64,000 bases of DNA, taken from NCBI GenBank assembly GCA_031549495.1, contig JAVBPS010000077.1:15412-79411 (forward strand), given 5' to 3'. Positions 17,519 to 26,603 of the stretch are shown here, in pieces; within the stretch, counting starts at the first letter, position 1; every line of letters begins with the position of its first letter. The position numbers and the translations under genes are program-made. The DNA comes from JAVBOW01 sp031549495 (GTDB lineage Bacteria; Bacteroidota; Bacteroidia; Bacteroidales; Rikenellaceae). The notes beneath the pieces are model-generated. The model saw nothing but the letters and a program-made list of their open reading frames with translations. It was not told the DNA's origin and did no database searches.

Positions 17519-18775
17519 TCAGAACCAGGCGACGGCGGCCGCATTGAATTCCTCACGCGAGGGCAGGCGGCCGTTGTCCGTTTTGAATTGGTTGACCCAC
17601 GCCTTCATGGCGGCCAGGAAATCGAGGTGGGTGTGGTACACCTTCTGTTTGACTCCCCGGTTGTCGATCAACCAGTAACCTTTCTGGGTGTTGTCCGGGT
17701 TGACCTCGTTGTTATACATCTCCCAGTAGAGCACGAAAGGGCAGCCCCATTCGAGCGACGCTTTCATCACCATGCGCGAGTAGTTGTCCTGCGTGGCCTC
17801 GCCGTATGCGGTGCCCGGATAGCCGTATTCGCCGATAAAGACCCGCTTGCCCGTGATCCCGGGCTTGGGCACCATCTTCGACTCGATGTAATCGAGCACC
17901 TGGTGCAATTTGGCGCGCATGGTGGTGTATTCGAGGTTGAAGGCCGTCACGTCATAGGAAGAATAGGAGACATAGTCCACATCTACATCCGGCAATACTT
18001 TGTTGGCTATGCGGTCGAACTCCTGGTAGAGGGCGTCCGTGGGGCGGTTCAGTTCGGTGTAGTGCCATACCTTCACGTCCGAATCCGGGTTGGCCGCACG
18101 CGCGTCGGCGATGGCCCGGGCGCGCACGTTGAGCCAGTCGATCATCCCCTGCAACCGCACGGGGCTGACGGTCTGCTGGGCGGTGTTGTAGCCGTCCACC
18201 AGGTGCCAGTCGCCCTCCCAATGTCCGAGGAAGAATTCCTTGCCGCTCCCCCGGAAGGTGCGCAGCAGGTAGTCGGCCAGTTTATACATATCCGTGTACT
18301 CGTCCTGACTTTCCTGCGCCGAGAGGCCGTCGCGCCACCATGTGTCCACTTGTTTGGAGTAGACCCAGAATTGGTAGTAGCGGAAATCCATCTCCACCGC
18401 CGCCTTGAACGAGGGCTCGCGCTCGAGCACTTCGTAGGTATAGGTGTAGCCGAAAGCGGGCAGGTCCTTATATTTGGTGGGGTCGAGCGAGATCTTGAGA
18501 ATGTTGGAGCCCATCTTGAGCGTCCGCCGGGCGGTTTCCACCAACCTCGTTTCTCCCGTCGCCGAGAGCCCGTAGATCGGCCCGATGGTCTGGGTGCCTA
18601 TGGTGTAATTGTAATTTTCCACGTCGGCGGCATAGGTCACCGGATCGGGATCGACGGGTTCTGTCGGCGGCGGGCCGCCGTTTGGGTTGGCTTCGCCGCC
18701 GTCCGATCCCCCGCAGAAAGCGAGGGATACGGCGGCCAGCAGCATGCACAGAAGAAGGGATGGTCTGTAATTCAT
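17519..18775 (-). CDS. Putative clan GH-A-like glycoside hydrolase lipoprotein, family not recognised
   Basis: A 418-residue lipoprotein (signal, Cys21, then a Gly/Pro-rich linker to about residue 45). The rest reads like a TIM barrel: GSNILKISL after the first helices, FRYYQFWVYS, FFLGHWEGDW with Glu187 at the end of a strand, VDYVSYSSYDV, and RVFIGEYGYPG with Glu316. Two Glu at strand ends about 130 residues apart is the pattern of retaining clan GH-A enzymes (acid/base and nucleophile), and the trailing VLYWEMYNNE would be the eighth strand. I do not recognise a named GH family. It is the last gene of the SusC/SusD operon, 10 bp after the DUF3823 gene. As a surface lipoprotein it could be an endo-acting enzyme that opens the polymer. 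Confidence 0.65.
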   Translation of the reverse strand: MNYRPSLLLCMLLAAVSLAFCGGSDGGEANPNGGPPPTEPVDPDPVTYAADVENYNYTIGTQTIGPIYGLSATGETRLVETARRTLKMGSNILKISLDPTKYKDLPAFGYTYTYEVLEREPSFKAAVEMDFRYYQFWVYSKQVDTWWRDGLSAQESQDEYTDMYKLADYLLRTFRGSGKEFFLGHWEGDWHLVDGYNTAQQTVSPVRLQGMIDWLNVRARAIADARAANPDSDVKVWHYTELNRPTDALYQEFDRIANKVLPDVDVDYVSYSSYDVTAFNLEYTTMRAKLHQVLDYIESKMVPKPGITGKRVFIGEYGYPGTAYGEATQDNYSRMVMKASLEWGCPFVLYWEMYNNEVNPDNTQKGYWLIDNRGVKQKVYHTHLDFLAAMKAWVNQFKTDNGRLPSREEFNAAAVAWF

Positions 18776-18785
18776 ACGTTATTCG

Positions 18786-19514
18786 TTATTGCGGCATCAT
18801 AATTTTGACCGTTTGCGAGTAATTGGGTTTTACCGTGCCCACGCCGGCCACCGCGGCCTGCGCCCCCACGCGGAAATAGTAGAGACGGCCCGGCTTGAGC
18901 CCGGCGCTGATGTCCAGTTCATACGTCTCCGTGTTGTCCGTGGTGATGGGTACCCCGCCGGCCGGATAGCTTCTCTCCATTTCGCTGCCTGACACGTTCG
19001 TCAGGTGGATCGTCGAGCTGACGTACATGTCCGTGAAGGCATAGAGGGTGAATTTGGCCACATTCACCCCGGCGTCGCCCCCCACGGCCTTGAAGGTAGC
19101 CCGGACCGTGTTGGTGGCCTCCTCATAGGTGATCTGGCACTCCGTGATGCGGATGTAGGGTTTCACCGTGAAGTCGAGTTGGTTGTCGCCTTTTCGGATC
19201 TCCACGCCGTCGCGGTATACGGGGAAGAAATTGCAGTTGGTCAGTTCGAAATTGTATTTGTTCGCGAAGACCATCGTGTTGCGCCACTCGCCGCTGTTCA
19301 TAATGGCCCAGTATTGCGCCACGGGGTTTTCGAATCCCTGCTCGTAGGCTGTGATGAGCGAACCGTCCACGATGTCCTGGGGCACGGGCTGCCCGGTCAG
19401 GGCGTCGATGATCTTGCCGTGGACCTGGGCGTCGGGCCCGTCGAAATTGTCCTTTTCGCACCCGGCCAGCAGGACCGCCGCACAGAGTGTCAGGATATGC
19501 AGTGCTGTTTTCAT
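18786..19514 (-). CDS. DUF3823-type SusE-position lipoprotein
   Basis: A 242-residue lipoprotein (MKTALHILTLCAAVLLAGC, Cys19) with an N-terminal domain of the DUF3823 type: DAQVHGKIIDALTGQPVP followed by FFPVYRDGVEIRKGDN and a closing FTVKPY strand. An Ig-like C-terminal half ends in YSQTVKI. Proteins of this kind sit straight after SusD in many PULs and are thought to help hold or bind glycan at the cell surface; direct function is unknown. The gene is 19 bp after susD and 10 bp before the TIM-barrel lipoprotein. Confidence 0.82.
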   Translation of the reverse strand: MKTALHILTLCAAVLLAGCEKDNFDGPDAQVHGKIIDALTGQPVPQDIVDGSLITAYEQGFENPVAQYWAIMNSGEWRNTMVFANKYNFELTNCNFFPVYRDGVEIRKGDNQLDFTVKPYIRITECQITYEEATNTVRATFKAVGGDAGVNVAKFTLYAFTDMYVSSTIHLTNVSGSEMERSYPAGGVPITTDNTETYELDISAGLKPGRLYYFRVGAQAAVAGVGTVKPNYSQTVKIMMPQ

Positions 19515-19533
19515 ATTTTCCTCGTTTTGCCGG

Positions 19534-21540
19534 TTAGTATTGCGGGTTCTGGACCAGGTTGTTGGACGCTATGCCCGGAATGGGCAGGTAGTAGTAGTAG
19601 GGCTGGAAGGTCAATCCGCCCACGCTGTTGTCGTAGTAGTTGTTGGCGCGCACAAAGATGTACTTCGGCGTGGCGCCCCGCAGGTCGACCATCGGCAGCA
19701 GCGCCTTGCGGATGCGCTGGGTGAAGCCGGTGTGGAATTCGCGGCGGCGGACCAGGTCCCAGTAGCGCTGGCCTTCGAAAGCGAGCTCCACGCGGCGTTC
19801 CTTGAGCACGTTGGCCAGCGTGAGGGAGATGTCGTCCGTGTGCCCGGCCCGGTGGCGGATCGCGTTCAGGCATTGGGAGGCCAGGGCCGCGTTACCCAGC
19901 CCGCTCTCGGCCGCGGCCTCGGCGTAGTTGAGGTAGATCTCCGCCAGGCGCAGGTCGATGAAATCGTTGGTCGAGGTGAAGAAATCGGGCGAGAGGGCCT
20001 TGCCTTCCTGCAGGAACTTGCGCAGCGAGAACCCGGTGGTGGTGAAGTTGGCCTCGGTACCGTTGGTCATCCCGTAGAAGCCCGAATAGCTGTCGTTGGT
20101 CGGCCCGCCGTAGGTGTAATAGGTCTTCCCGTCGTTGCCCGTGGCCGAACCGTCGACGTAGAGCATGGCCGAACCGTCGGGTTTGACCAGCCCGGCCTGG
20201 ATGATGATCGACTTGCCCCGCCAGACGGCCCCGTTGTAGAGCATGCTCGCCTTCAGGCGGGCGTCCTTGCCGGCCAGCAGTTCGGCCGGGTCGTCATACT
20301 GGATGTAGTCCGAGAGCAGCCCGATGCCGGTGGCGCCGGGGGTGGCCAGGTAGGTGTTCTCGTTGCCGTCCACGCGGGTGGCGAGTTTCGCGCTCGCGCC
20401 CGTCCCGTCGTCGGTGTAGTCCTCATAGAGGTCCACCAGGTCGAGCGTGGGGGTGTGGCGTCCCCAGCAGAGGAACCCGGGCTGGGTCTGCGAGGGCTGG
20501 TAGAGGATGTCCATGTTGTGGCCCTGTTTACCGTAGACGCTCACCATGGATTGCGACCCGTCGGTGAAGGCCTTGCTGAAGATCACCTCGGTCTGAACGC
20601 CCTGATCGCCCGATTTTTCGAACAGCAGCTGGTAATTCGCAGCCGCTTCGGCCGCCGTGGCGGGCGCGGGTTTGTAGAGCTCCTTGCCCGAGTCCTGCAT
20701 GATCTTTTCGCACGCCTCGACGCATTGGCGGTAATATTCCGAGGCATCGTCGGCGGTCATCCCGCCCACGAGTTTCTGGTTGACGGCCTGGCCGACCAGC
20801 GGGGCGTTGTTCCAGTATTTGGCGATCGACGCCGCGTGGAGGGCCACCCGCGATTTGAGGGCGTAGGCCGCCCAAACCGTGGCCCGCTTGCGTCCCTTGT
20901 CCGCCGGCCATTCGGTCGGCAGGTGGGCGATGGCCTTGTCCAATTCGGCGAGGATGAAGTCCCAGGTCTGCTTTTCGGTGCTGCGCGGGGTGTAGATGTC
21001 CTCGTCCATCTGCTGGGCGTGGTCGATCAGGGGTATCCCGCCGTAGCGCTTGGCCAGCCCGAAATACATGTAGGCACGGATGAAGTGCAGCTCGCTCAGG
21101 TACATGTCGAGGTCCTGCTGTTTGATCCCCTTTACCGTGGGCAGGTCCGAAAAAGCGGTATTAACGTTGCGGATGCCGTTGTAGCCCCAATAACCGGCCA
21201 CGGGGACCAGCGAGGGCATGAGGATCGTGCCGGCGGCGTTCATGCTCTCGTCCGTGCGGAACGAGGTCGAGAAGCCGCGCTGCAGGGCCCCCGCATTGCG
21301 GGAGTTGAACCCGTAGCCGGTGATGTTGGTTGCGGGATCGGGGAGGTCCGTCGAGGCGTCGTAGTAGTTGAAATCCTCGATCGGCATCATCAGGTAAAGG
21401 GTGGCCATGGTGGCCTTGATCGACGCCGGATCGGTGAAAACCCTGTCGGGGCTCGACTTTTCCAGCGATTCGATGCCCAGGAAATCCTTGCATGAACAGA
21501 GCAGGACCGCGGCGCACGCCAGGTATAATAACTTTTTCAT
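19534..21540 (-). CDS. SusD/RagB family glycan-binding lipoprotein (locus 2)
   Basis: A 668-residue SusD homologue, longer than the usual 500-600. The signal has lipobox Cys17 (LLCSC) followed by KDFLGIESLEKSSPDRVFTDP. The family pattern YFGLAKRYGGIPLIDHA (about 160-176), the AYALKSRVALHAASIAKYW helix and the C-terminal DLRLAEIYLNYAEAAAESG, AIRHRAG and LKERRVELAFEGQRYWDLVRR are all present. Residues about 330-470 contain the extra material. It partners the SusC gene 13 bp upstream and is predicted to bind the locus-2 glycan at the surface. Confidence 0.93.
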   Translation of the reverse strand: MKKLLYLACAAVLLCSCKDFLGIESLEKSSPDRVFTDPASIKATMATLYLMMPIEDFNYYDASTDLPDPATNITGYGFNSRNAGALQRGFSTSFRTDESMNAAGTILMPSLVPVAGYWGYNGIRNVNTAFSDLPTVKGIKQQDLDMYLSELHFIRAYMYFGLAKRYGGIPLIDHAQQMDEDIYTPRSTEKQTWDFILAELDKAIAHLPTEWPADKGRKRATVWAAYALKSRVALHAASIAKYWNNAPLVGQAVNQKLVGGMTADDASEYYRQCVEACEKIMQDSGKELYKPAPATAAEAAANYQLLFEKSGDQGVQTEVIFSKAFTDGSQSMVSVYGKQGHNMDILYQPSQTQPGFLCWGRHTPTLDLVDLYEDYTDDGTGASAKLATRVDGNENTYLATPGATGIGLLSDYIQYDDPAELLAGKDARLKASMLYNGAVWRGKSIIIQAGLVKPDGSAMLYVDGSATGNDGKTYYTYGGPTNDSYSGFYGMTNGTEANFTTTGFSLRKFLQEGKALSPDFFTSTNDFIDLRLAEIYLNYAEAAAESGLGNAALASQCLNAIRHRAGHTDDISLTLANVLKERRVELAFEGQRYWDLVRRREFHTGFTQRIRKALLPMVDLRGATPKYIFVRANNYYDNSVGGLTFQPYYYYLPIPGIASNNLVQNPQY

Positions 21541-21553
21541 ACTCTTCTTCAGA

Positions 21554-24500
21554 TTAGAATGTGACGTTTAAACCGAAATTGTACGAGCGCATCAGGAAGT
21601 ACGCCAGGTTGGCCGAGTAGGCGCTCTCCTCTTTCTCGGGGTCGAAATCCCGGACCTCCCGGTTACAGAAGGTGTAGGGGTTGAGCACGTTGCCGAAGAC
21701 GCGCACGTTCTCGATCCCCAGCTTCGAAGTCCATCGTTTGGGCAGGGTGAACCCGAGCTCGATGCTCTTGATGCGCAGGTATTTGGCGTCGAGGTACCAC
21801 TCCTGGGTGGGATACTCGTCCGTGGTCCCCCCGGCGTTCAGGCGCAGGGCGGTCCATTTGCCCGGGATCCACTGCGTGTTGGGATCGGTCCGGTCGGCAT
21901 AGGGGTCGGCCGTGTGCCAGCGGTCGAGGTAGGTTTCCCACAGTTTGGTCTGGTTGGCGTAGCCCCAGTGGTCCCAGTGGTTGGTGTAGATCGTGTAGAG
22001 GGCCGCGCCCTGGAGCAGCATGTTGAAGTCGAGGTTCTTCCACTTCACGTCGATCGTCATGCCGTACTGCAGGGGGGGGTTGTAGGCCTCGGGCGAGGGG
22101 GTACCCAGGTTCATCTGGCCGCGCCAGAAGATGGGCACCTCGTCGTTGCCGTCGATCTTACCGTCGCCGTTGGCGTCGCGGATGATCGCCGTGCCGGGCA
22201 GGCCTTTGGAGTTGCCGTACATTTTGCGCATGTCCATCAGGGGCGCCTCGGCGAACTGGTTGATGTGGGTGTACTGGCCGAGCTGGTCATAGCCCCACCA
22301 ATGGCCTACATAACGCCCTTCGGCATAGATGTCGCGCCAGCGCTCCATCGAACTGCTGTAAGGTTGCTTCACGTTCTTGAGGATCTTCTTGCGCGAATAG
22401 GTCGCGTTGGCCGAGACGCGGTACCAGACCTGTCCGACGGTGTTGGCGTGCGAGACCTCGATCTCCATGCCCTCGTAGCGTTGGGCGTTGAGATTGACCT
22501 GCGGGAATTCGGCGCCGAAGGTATTGGGAACGGTCCCGGTCAGATAACCGGGGATGCCCCGCCAATCCTTGCGGAACACATCGAAGGTAAGGCCCAGCTT
22601 TTCATTCCACAGCGAAGCGTCGATGCCGATGTCGGTCGTATAGGTGCTCGTCCATGTGTAATCGGGGTTGATTACCCCGGGAGGTTTCAGGCCGGTGGTA
22701 GGCACGCCCTCCGTGAAGACATATTGGGACATGCGCGACAGTTCGTAACCCGACAGCCACTCGAACGGCCTGCTTTGGTTTTCGAAACCCATCTGGCCGA
22801 AAGACGCCCTCAGCTTGAGGTTATCCACGAAAGGAAGGTTGTCCTTGATGAAATTCTCTTCCGAAAGGCGCCATCCAAGGGATGCCGCAGGCGAGAAGAT
22901 CCACCGATGGTTCTTGGCATACCTGAAAGTACCGTCATAACGGAACAGGAACTCGGCGATGTACTTGCCCTTGTAGTCGTAATTGAAACGGCCCAGGAAC
23001 GAGAGCATGCGCTCCTGGCTGCGCGATCCGGAGTTGCTTAGGTTGACCTCCTCGTTACCCTGGTCGATGATGTCGAACAGGTAGAGGTCGTACTCGCGTC
23101 CCGCCGTCATGTACTCACTGTCCGCACGGACGGCTTCCCAGACCAGCGTGCCGGAGACGTTGTGCGCGTCGCAGAAGCGGTTCTTGTAGAGCACCTGGGC
23201 CTGGAAGTCCATCCAGGTCGTTTTGCTGTAGCCGGTGTTGTACGTGGTCTTGGCCGGGGAACCCACCGGTTCGTCGCTGCGGAAATCATACAACTGGTAG
23301 CCCTTGTTGAGCGTGTAGCTGTTGCCCTGGCGCGACTCGAGGATGCCCTGCGCCCGGAGTTGCAGGCCCTGCACCCAGGGCACGTCGTAGGTCAGGTTGA
23401 GGTTGGTGTTGTAGATCATGGACTTGGTCTTGTACGCGCCGGCGATGTCTTCGCTCATGGCGGCGTACGGGTTGATCTCGGCGCCCGCGACCTGGGCCAT
23501 GTGCATACGGTCGGCCATCGTCCAGGGCGTGTAGCCGCGGTTGGCGTTGGCGATCGGCTTGAAGAGCCACAGGTAGCCGTTGATGGGCTGCTTGTTGTCG
23601 TCGAAACGGCCCGAGAAGGTGAGGTCCGCTTTCAGGTTTCTGAACACCTGGGCGGTCACGTTGCCCCGGAAATCGTACTTGTGGTACTGCTGGATGTCGC
23701 TCACCAGCAGGCCCTCGTCCGAGGTGTAGCCGCCGCTGATGTAGTAGGAGACCTTGTCCGACCCGCCGTTGACCGTGATCGTGTGGCGTTGGTTGGTCGA
23801 GAAATCCTTGTACATTTCATCCATCCAGTTGAAATCCTGGTAGCCCGGCTCGGTCTGGTCGTACCATTTGATCAGCTCGGCGTCGTTGTACATCGGTTTA
23901 CCGTCCGTGTTGCGGCTCATCTCGTTCTGCATGGCGCGGAAGGTGAACGCGTCGACCGTCTTGCGCATCCCGGTAGGCTGCTGGATGCCGAAGTAGCCGT
24001 TGTAGGAGACCTTGCCCTGCTGGTTCAGCCTCCCTTTCTTGGTGGTCACGATGATCACGCCGCCGTCGGCATTTATACCATAGATCGCCGCCGAGGCGTC
24101 CTTGAGTACCGAGATGCTCTCGATATCGTCGGGATTCATCTTCCCGAGCGCCGTGTTGTCCGTGGTCAGCACGCCGTCGATGACGATCAGCGGGGCGAGA
24201 CCGTAGCCGCGCACGTTGAGCTGCGCGCTGTAGGTGCCCGGTTCGCCGTTGTTCTGGCGGATCATCACCCCGGGCACTTTCCCCTGGATGCTGGTCACCG
24301 TGCTGACGCTTTTGGTCGTGGAGATGGCGTCGGCCCCGATCTGGGAGATGGCCCCGGTGAGGGTCTTTTTCTCGGCGGTGCCGTAACCGACCACCACCAC
24401 CTGGTCCAGGGTCATCACTTCGGGTTGGAGGGTGATGTCGAACGTGCGGCGTTGGCCCACGGCCGATTGCCACCCCTGGTAGCCCATGTAGGTCACCCTG

Positions 24501-24706
24501 AGGGCAGCGCCGGGCTGTACCTGCAGCGTGAAACGGCCCTGGGCGTCGGTGGCGGTGCCGTTGGTGGTCCCCGTTTCCTGGACCATCGCGCCGGCCGCGG
24601 GATTTCCCGTTTCGTCTTTCACCACGCCCTGTATGCTTATGCCCTGTGCCATGGCCGCCAGCGAGAGCAGGCAGCCCAGCAAAAGCAATCCTAATCGTTT
24701 GTTCAT
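21554..24706 (-). CDS. SusC/RagA family TonB-linked outer-membrane transporter (locus 2)
   Basis: A 1050-residue transporter. Signal peptide about 1-20; carboxypeptidase-D-like domain (IQGVVKDETGNPAAGAMVQ..., about 23-100); plug signature VVVVGYGTAEKKTLTGAI, LNVRGYGLAPLIVIDGV and ISVLKDASAAIYGINADGGVI; then the barrel, ending FGLNVTF. Its AIYGINADGG replaces the more common AIYGSRAANG, a small variation in the plug loop. It is co-transcribed with the isomerase 28 bp upstream and susD 13 bp downstream. It is distinct in length and sequence from the locus-1 SusC, consistent with a different ligand. Confidence 0.95.
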   Translation of the reverse strand: MNKRLGLLLLGCLLSLAAMAQGISIQGVVKDETGNPAAGAMVQETGTTNGTATDAQGRFTLQVQPGAALRVTYMGYQGWQSAVGQRRTFDITLQPEVMTLDQVVVVGYGTAEKKTLTGAISQIGADAISTTKSVSTVTSIQGKVPGVMIRQNNGEPGTYSAQLNVRGYGLAPLIVIDGVLTTDNTALGKMNPDDIESISVLKDASAAIYGINADGGVIIVTTKKGRLNQQGKVSYNGYFGIQQPTGMRKTVDAFTFRAMQNEMSRNTDGKPMYNDAELIKWYDQTEPGYQDFNWMDEMYKDFSTNQRHTITVNGGSDKVSYYISGGYTSDEGLLVSDIQQYHKYDFRGNVTAQVFRNLKADLTFSGRFDDNKQPINGYLWLFKPIANANRGYTPWTMADRMHMAQVAGAEINPYAAMSEDIAGAYKTKSMIYNTNLNLTYDVPWVQGLQLRAQGILESRQGNSYTLNKGYQLYDFRSDEPVGSPAKTTYNTGYSKTTWMDFQAQVLYKNRFCDAHNVSGTLVWEAVRADSEYMTAGREYDLYLFDIIDQGNEEVNLSNSGSRSQERMLSFLGRFNYDYKGKYIAEFLFRYDGTFRYAKNHRWIFSPAASLGWRLSEENFIKDNLPFVDNLKLRASFGQMGFENQSRPFEWLSGYELSRMSQYVFTEGVPTTGLKPPGVINPDYTWTSTYTTDIGIDASLWNEKLGLTFDVFRKDWRGIPGYLTGTVPNTFGAEFPQVNLNAQRYEGMEIEVSHANTVGQVWYRVSANATYSRKKILKNVKQPYSSSMERWRDIYAEGRYVGHWWGYDQLGQYTHINQFAEAPLMDMRKMYGNSKGLPGTAIIRDANGDGKIDGNDEVPIFWRGQMNLGTPSPEAYNPPLQYGMTIDVKWKNLDFNMLLQGAALYTIYTNHWDHWGYANQTKLWETYLDRWHTADPYADRTDPNTQWIPGKWTALRLNAGGTTDEYPTQEWYLDAKYLRIKSIELGFTLPKRWTSKLGIENVRVFGNVLNPYTFCNREVRDFDPEKEESAYSANLAYFLMRSYNFGLNVTF

Positions 24707-24734
24707 AGGTTCAAAGTTTTAGTTTTATCATTCG

Positions 24735-25424
24735 TTAAACGGTTCGCATTTCCGGCCCCTCCGCGGGGCTGTATTCGTTGCACAGCACGTACCGGGCGGG
24801 AACGTCCTCTTCCACCGGGGAGAAGCGCCCGCGGGGTTCCAGGAAGCGGTTGTCGCTCTTATCGTCGTTGACCGTCGAGACCTCGCCGACCATCGCGTCG
24901 CCGCCCTCGGCCCAGAAGGTGTGGTAGCAGTAGGGCTCGAACGTGATGCTCTGCCCGGGGCGCAGGCGGAGCGTCTCGCCCGCTTTGACCAGGGTGGTGA
25001 CCCCGTCGATCTGCATCGGCACGTCCTGCATCGAAAGTCTCTCGTCAGGGTCGGCTTTCCAGAGTTTCATGCACAGTTCGCCCCCGCCGCGGTTGATGAT
25101 GTCCTCGGTCTTGCTCCAGTGGAAATGGATGGGCGTGACCTGGTTTTCGCGCACGAGCATGATCTTTTCACAGTAGGTCTTGGGGCCGCCCTGCACGCTG
25201 CCATTGCGGATGGTGACCAGGGTGAGGCCCTGGTTGGGAAAATCCCCGCTGCTGAAGTCGGTAATGTCCCAGCCCAGGGCGTTGCGGCGGATCTCGTCGC
25301 ACTGCGGTCCTTTCGAGGCCCACTCCGCGGGGGTCCACTGAGTCCACCCGGGCAGGTGGAATCCGTGCCCGGCGAAGAACTCACGGGCATAATCGATACA
25401 GGCGTTGATCTGGCTCCGTTTCAT
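24735..25424 (-). CDS. D-lyxose ketol-isomerase family cupin
   Basis: A 229-residue cytoplasmic sugar isomerase of the D-lyxose isomerase family (EC 5.3.1.15). The family interconverts D-lyxose and D-xylulose and usually also D-mannose and D-fructose. No signal peptide. The metal-binding cupin motif is intact: His100, His102 and Glu107 in HFHWSKTED, and His168 in YCYHTFW. Other family landmarks are the N-terminal INACIDYAREFF helix and RGGGELCMKLW. It is embedded between the LamG lipoprotein (4-bp gap) and susC, so its product is made with the import machinery. With GH92 and GH2 mannosidase-type enzymes in the same operon, mannose is the most likely substrate, an inference. Confidence 0.88.
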   Translation of the reverse strand: MKRSQINACIDYAREFFAGHGFHLPGWTQWTPAEWASKGPQCDEIRRNALGWDITDFSSGDFPNQGLTLVTIRNGSVQGGPKTYCEKIMLVRENQVTPIHFHWSKTEDIINRGGGELCMKLWKADPDERLSMQDVPMQIDGVTTLVKAGETLRLRPGQSITFEPYCYHTFWAEGGDAMVGEVSTVNDDKSDNRFLEPRGRFSPVEEDVPARYVLCNEYSPAEGPEMRTV

Positions 25425-25428
25425 GGTC

Positions 25429-26334
25429 TCAGGGCTTTTCGTCGTTGTAGATCGCCAGGATATCGGCGTCGCTGAGCGGTACGCGAAACATGCGCCACTC
25501 GTCGATCCCGCCCTGGTAACAGGCCACGATACCGGTGCCGTTGTAGGTGGTCCCGAAGGAGTAGCCGCCCACGGTCATCGGGGCGCCTGCCACGGTTTTC
25601 CAGGCCAGTTTGCCCATCGGGCTCCCGTCGAGCAGCGTGACAACCTTTTCATCGGCCTTGGCCCCGTTCAGGAAGAGCGCCATTTTCGAGCTCGCCCCGT
25701 CGTAGCGGAACATGTAGTGGGTCCAGATGGCGGTCATCTGGGGCGGGACGGCGGGCGAAACGTAGTACGGGTCGTTCTGGTTGGTGAAGAAGTCGGCCGC
25801 GGCGTCACCCGTGCCGTTGCGCAGCCAGATTCCGAACTGCATCACGAAAGCTTCAGGGGCGCCTGCATATTGGGCGAAAAGGTCGAAATTGCCCCATATC
25901 TGCCCGGTCGAGGCTACCGAGGCGATCCCGTAGCGGGTACCCAGGGCTTCGGGCAGGGCGGGCTTGAGCCAGCCCCCGCAGGTGAAGCTGCCGATCTTCG
26001 AGAGGGTGTCGTTCAGGTTGACCGTGGTCTTTTCGCTGGTGAGCGCCACGGTCGCGTAGCCGGTTACGCCGTTGCTCCAGTAGGCTTTGCCCTGCACGCC
26101 GGGGACGTAGCCGACGGGGCCCGTGCCGCTGGAGGTGAGCATGTAGTTGCCCAGGTCGACCACGTCGTTCTCATAAGCGAGGTGGAACAGGCAGGGGCTA
26201 TACTCCGGATCGATCAGGTCCGGGTCGGCGGGCCGTTGCGGCCAGTCGTAGTTCCGATCATCCCCACAGGCCAGCAGCAGGAGTATCACAGCAGGCAGGA
26301 GACAAGCGCGAACCAGTGCGTTTTTTTGTTTCAT
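25429..26334 (-). CDS. LamG/concanavalin A-like lipoprotein
   Basis: A 301-residue lipoprotein (lipobox Cys23 in LLLLAC, then GDDRNYDWP). From about residue 45 it forms a single jelly-roll of the laminin-G/pentraxin type: FHLAYENDVVDLG, FTCGGWLKP, WTHYMFRYDG and the terminal GGIDEWRMFRVPLSDADILAIYN, which is the LamG-3 signature. No catalytic glycosidase motif of GH16 (ExDxxE) is seen. It is most likely a surface glycan-binding protein for locus 2. It starts a run of close genes (4-bp gap to the isomerase) after a 269-bp space from GH92, where a second promoter may lie. Confidence 0.8.
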   Translation of the reverse strand: MKQKNALVRACLLPAVILLLLACGDDRNYDWPQRPADPDLIDPEYSPCLFHLAYENDVVDLGNYMLTSSGTGPVGYVPGVQGKAYWSNGVTGYATVALTSEKTTVNLNDTLSKIGSFTCGGWLKPALPEALGTRYGIASVASTGQIWGNFDLFAQYAGAPEAFVMQFGIWLRNGTGDAAADFFTNQNDPYYVSPAVPPQMTAIWTHYMFRYDGASSKMALFLNGAKADEKVVTLLDGSPMGKLAWKTVAGAPMTVGGYSFGTTYNGTGIVACYQGGIDEWRMFRVPLSDADILAIYNDEKP

Positions 26335-26603
26335 AAGCTCATTCGGTTTTTAGTAGTGGAGGAAAGTGAGGTCGGGTAGAGAGTGCCCGCCGGAAGGCGG
26401 TGGCATGCAGCAGGTTAATGTACTTTTCAGAAGATCGGAGCAAAAAAGTACAATTTATTTGCAGGATAGTATTACCGGATAGACCTGTATATATCCCCGT
26501 ATTTGCTATAAGCAAATGTATATAGCCTCCGGCGGAGTTCAGAATACTATATAGTAAAAACCCGATACTATTCTGAAATACTCCGCCGGCAATGCCAGAA
26601 AGC
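26335..26603. other. Intergenic spacer between GH92 and LamG genes, with hairpin and -7 candidate
   Basis: The longest gap inside the locus-2 minus-strand block, clearly AT-richer than its neighbours. Next to the GH92 stop is an imperfect palindrome: CCGGCGGAGT at 26530-26539 faces ACTCCGCCGG near 26579-26589, with partly matching TCAGAATA and TATTCTGA inside. It could be a terminator or RNA processing site. On the minus strand TACATTTG (26520-26513) fits a -7 box. This gap may separate the locus into two transcripts with different levels. Confidence 0.4.

Noticed and set aside
19351..21495. A 714-codon open frame opposite the locus-2 susD
   Set aside because: Same shadow effect. The protein is low-complexity Val/Gly/Arg and the opposite strand is a clear SusD.
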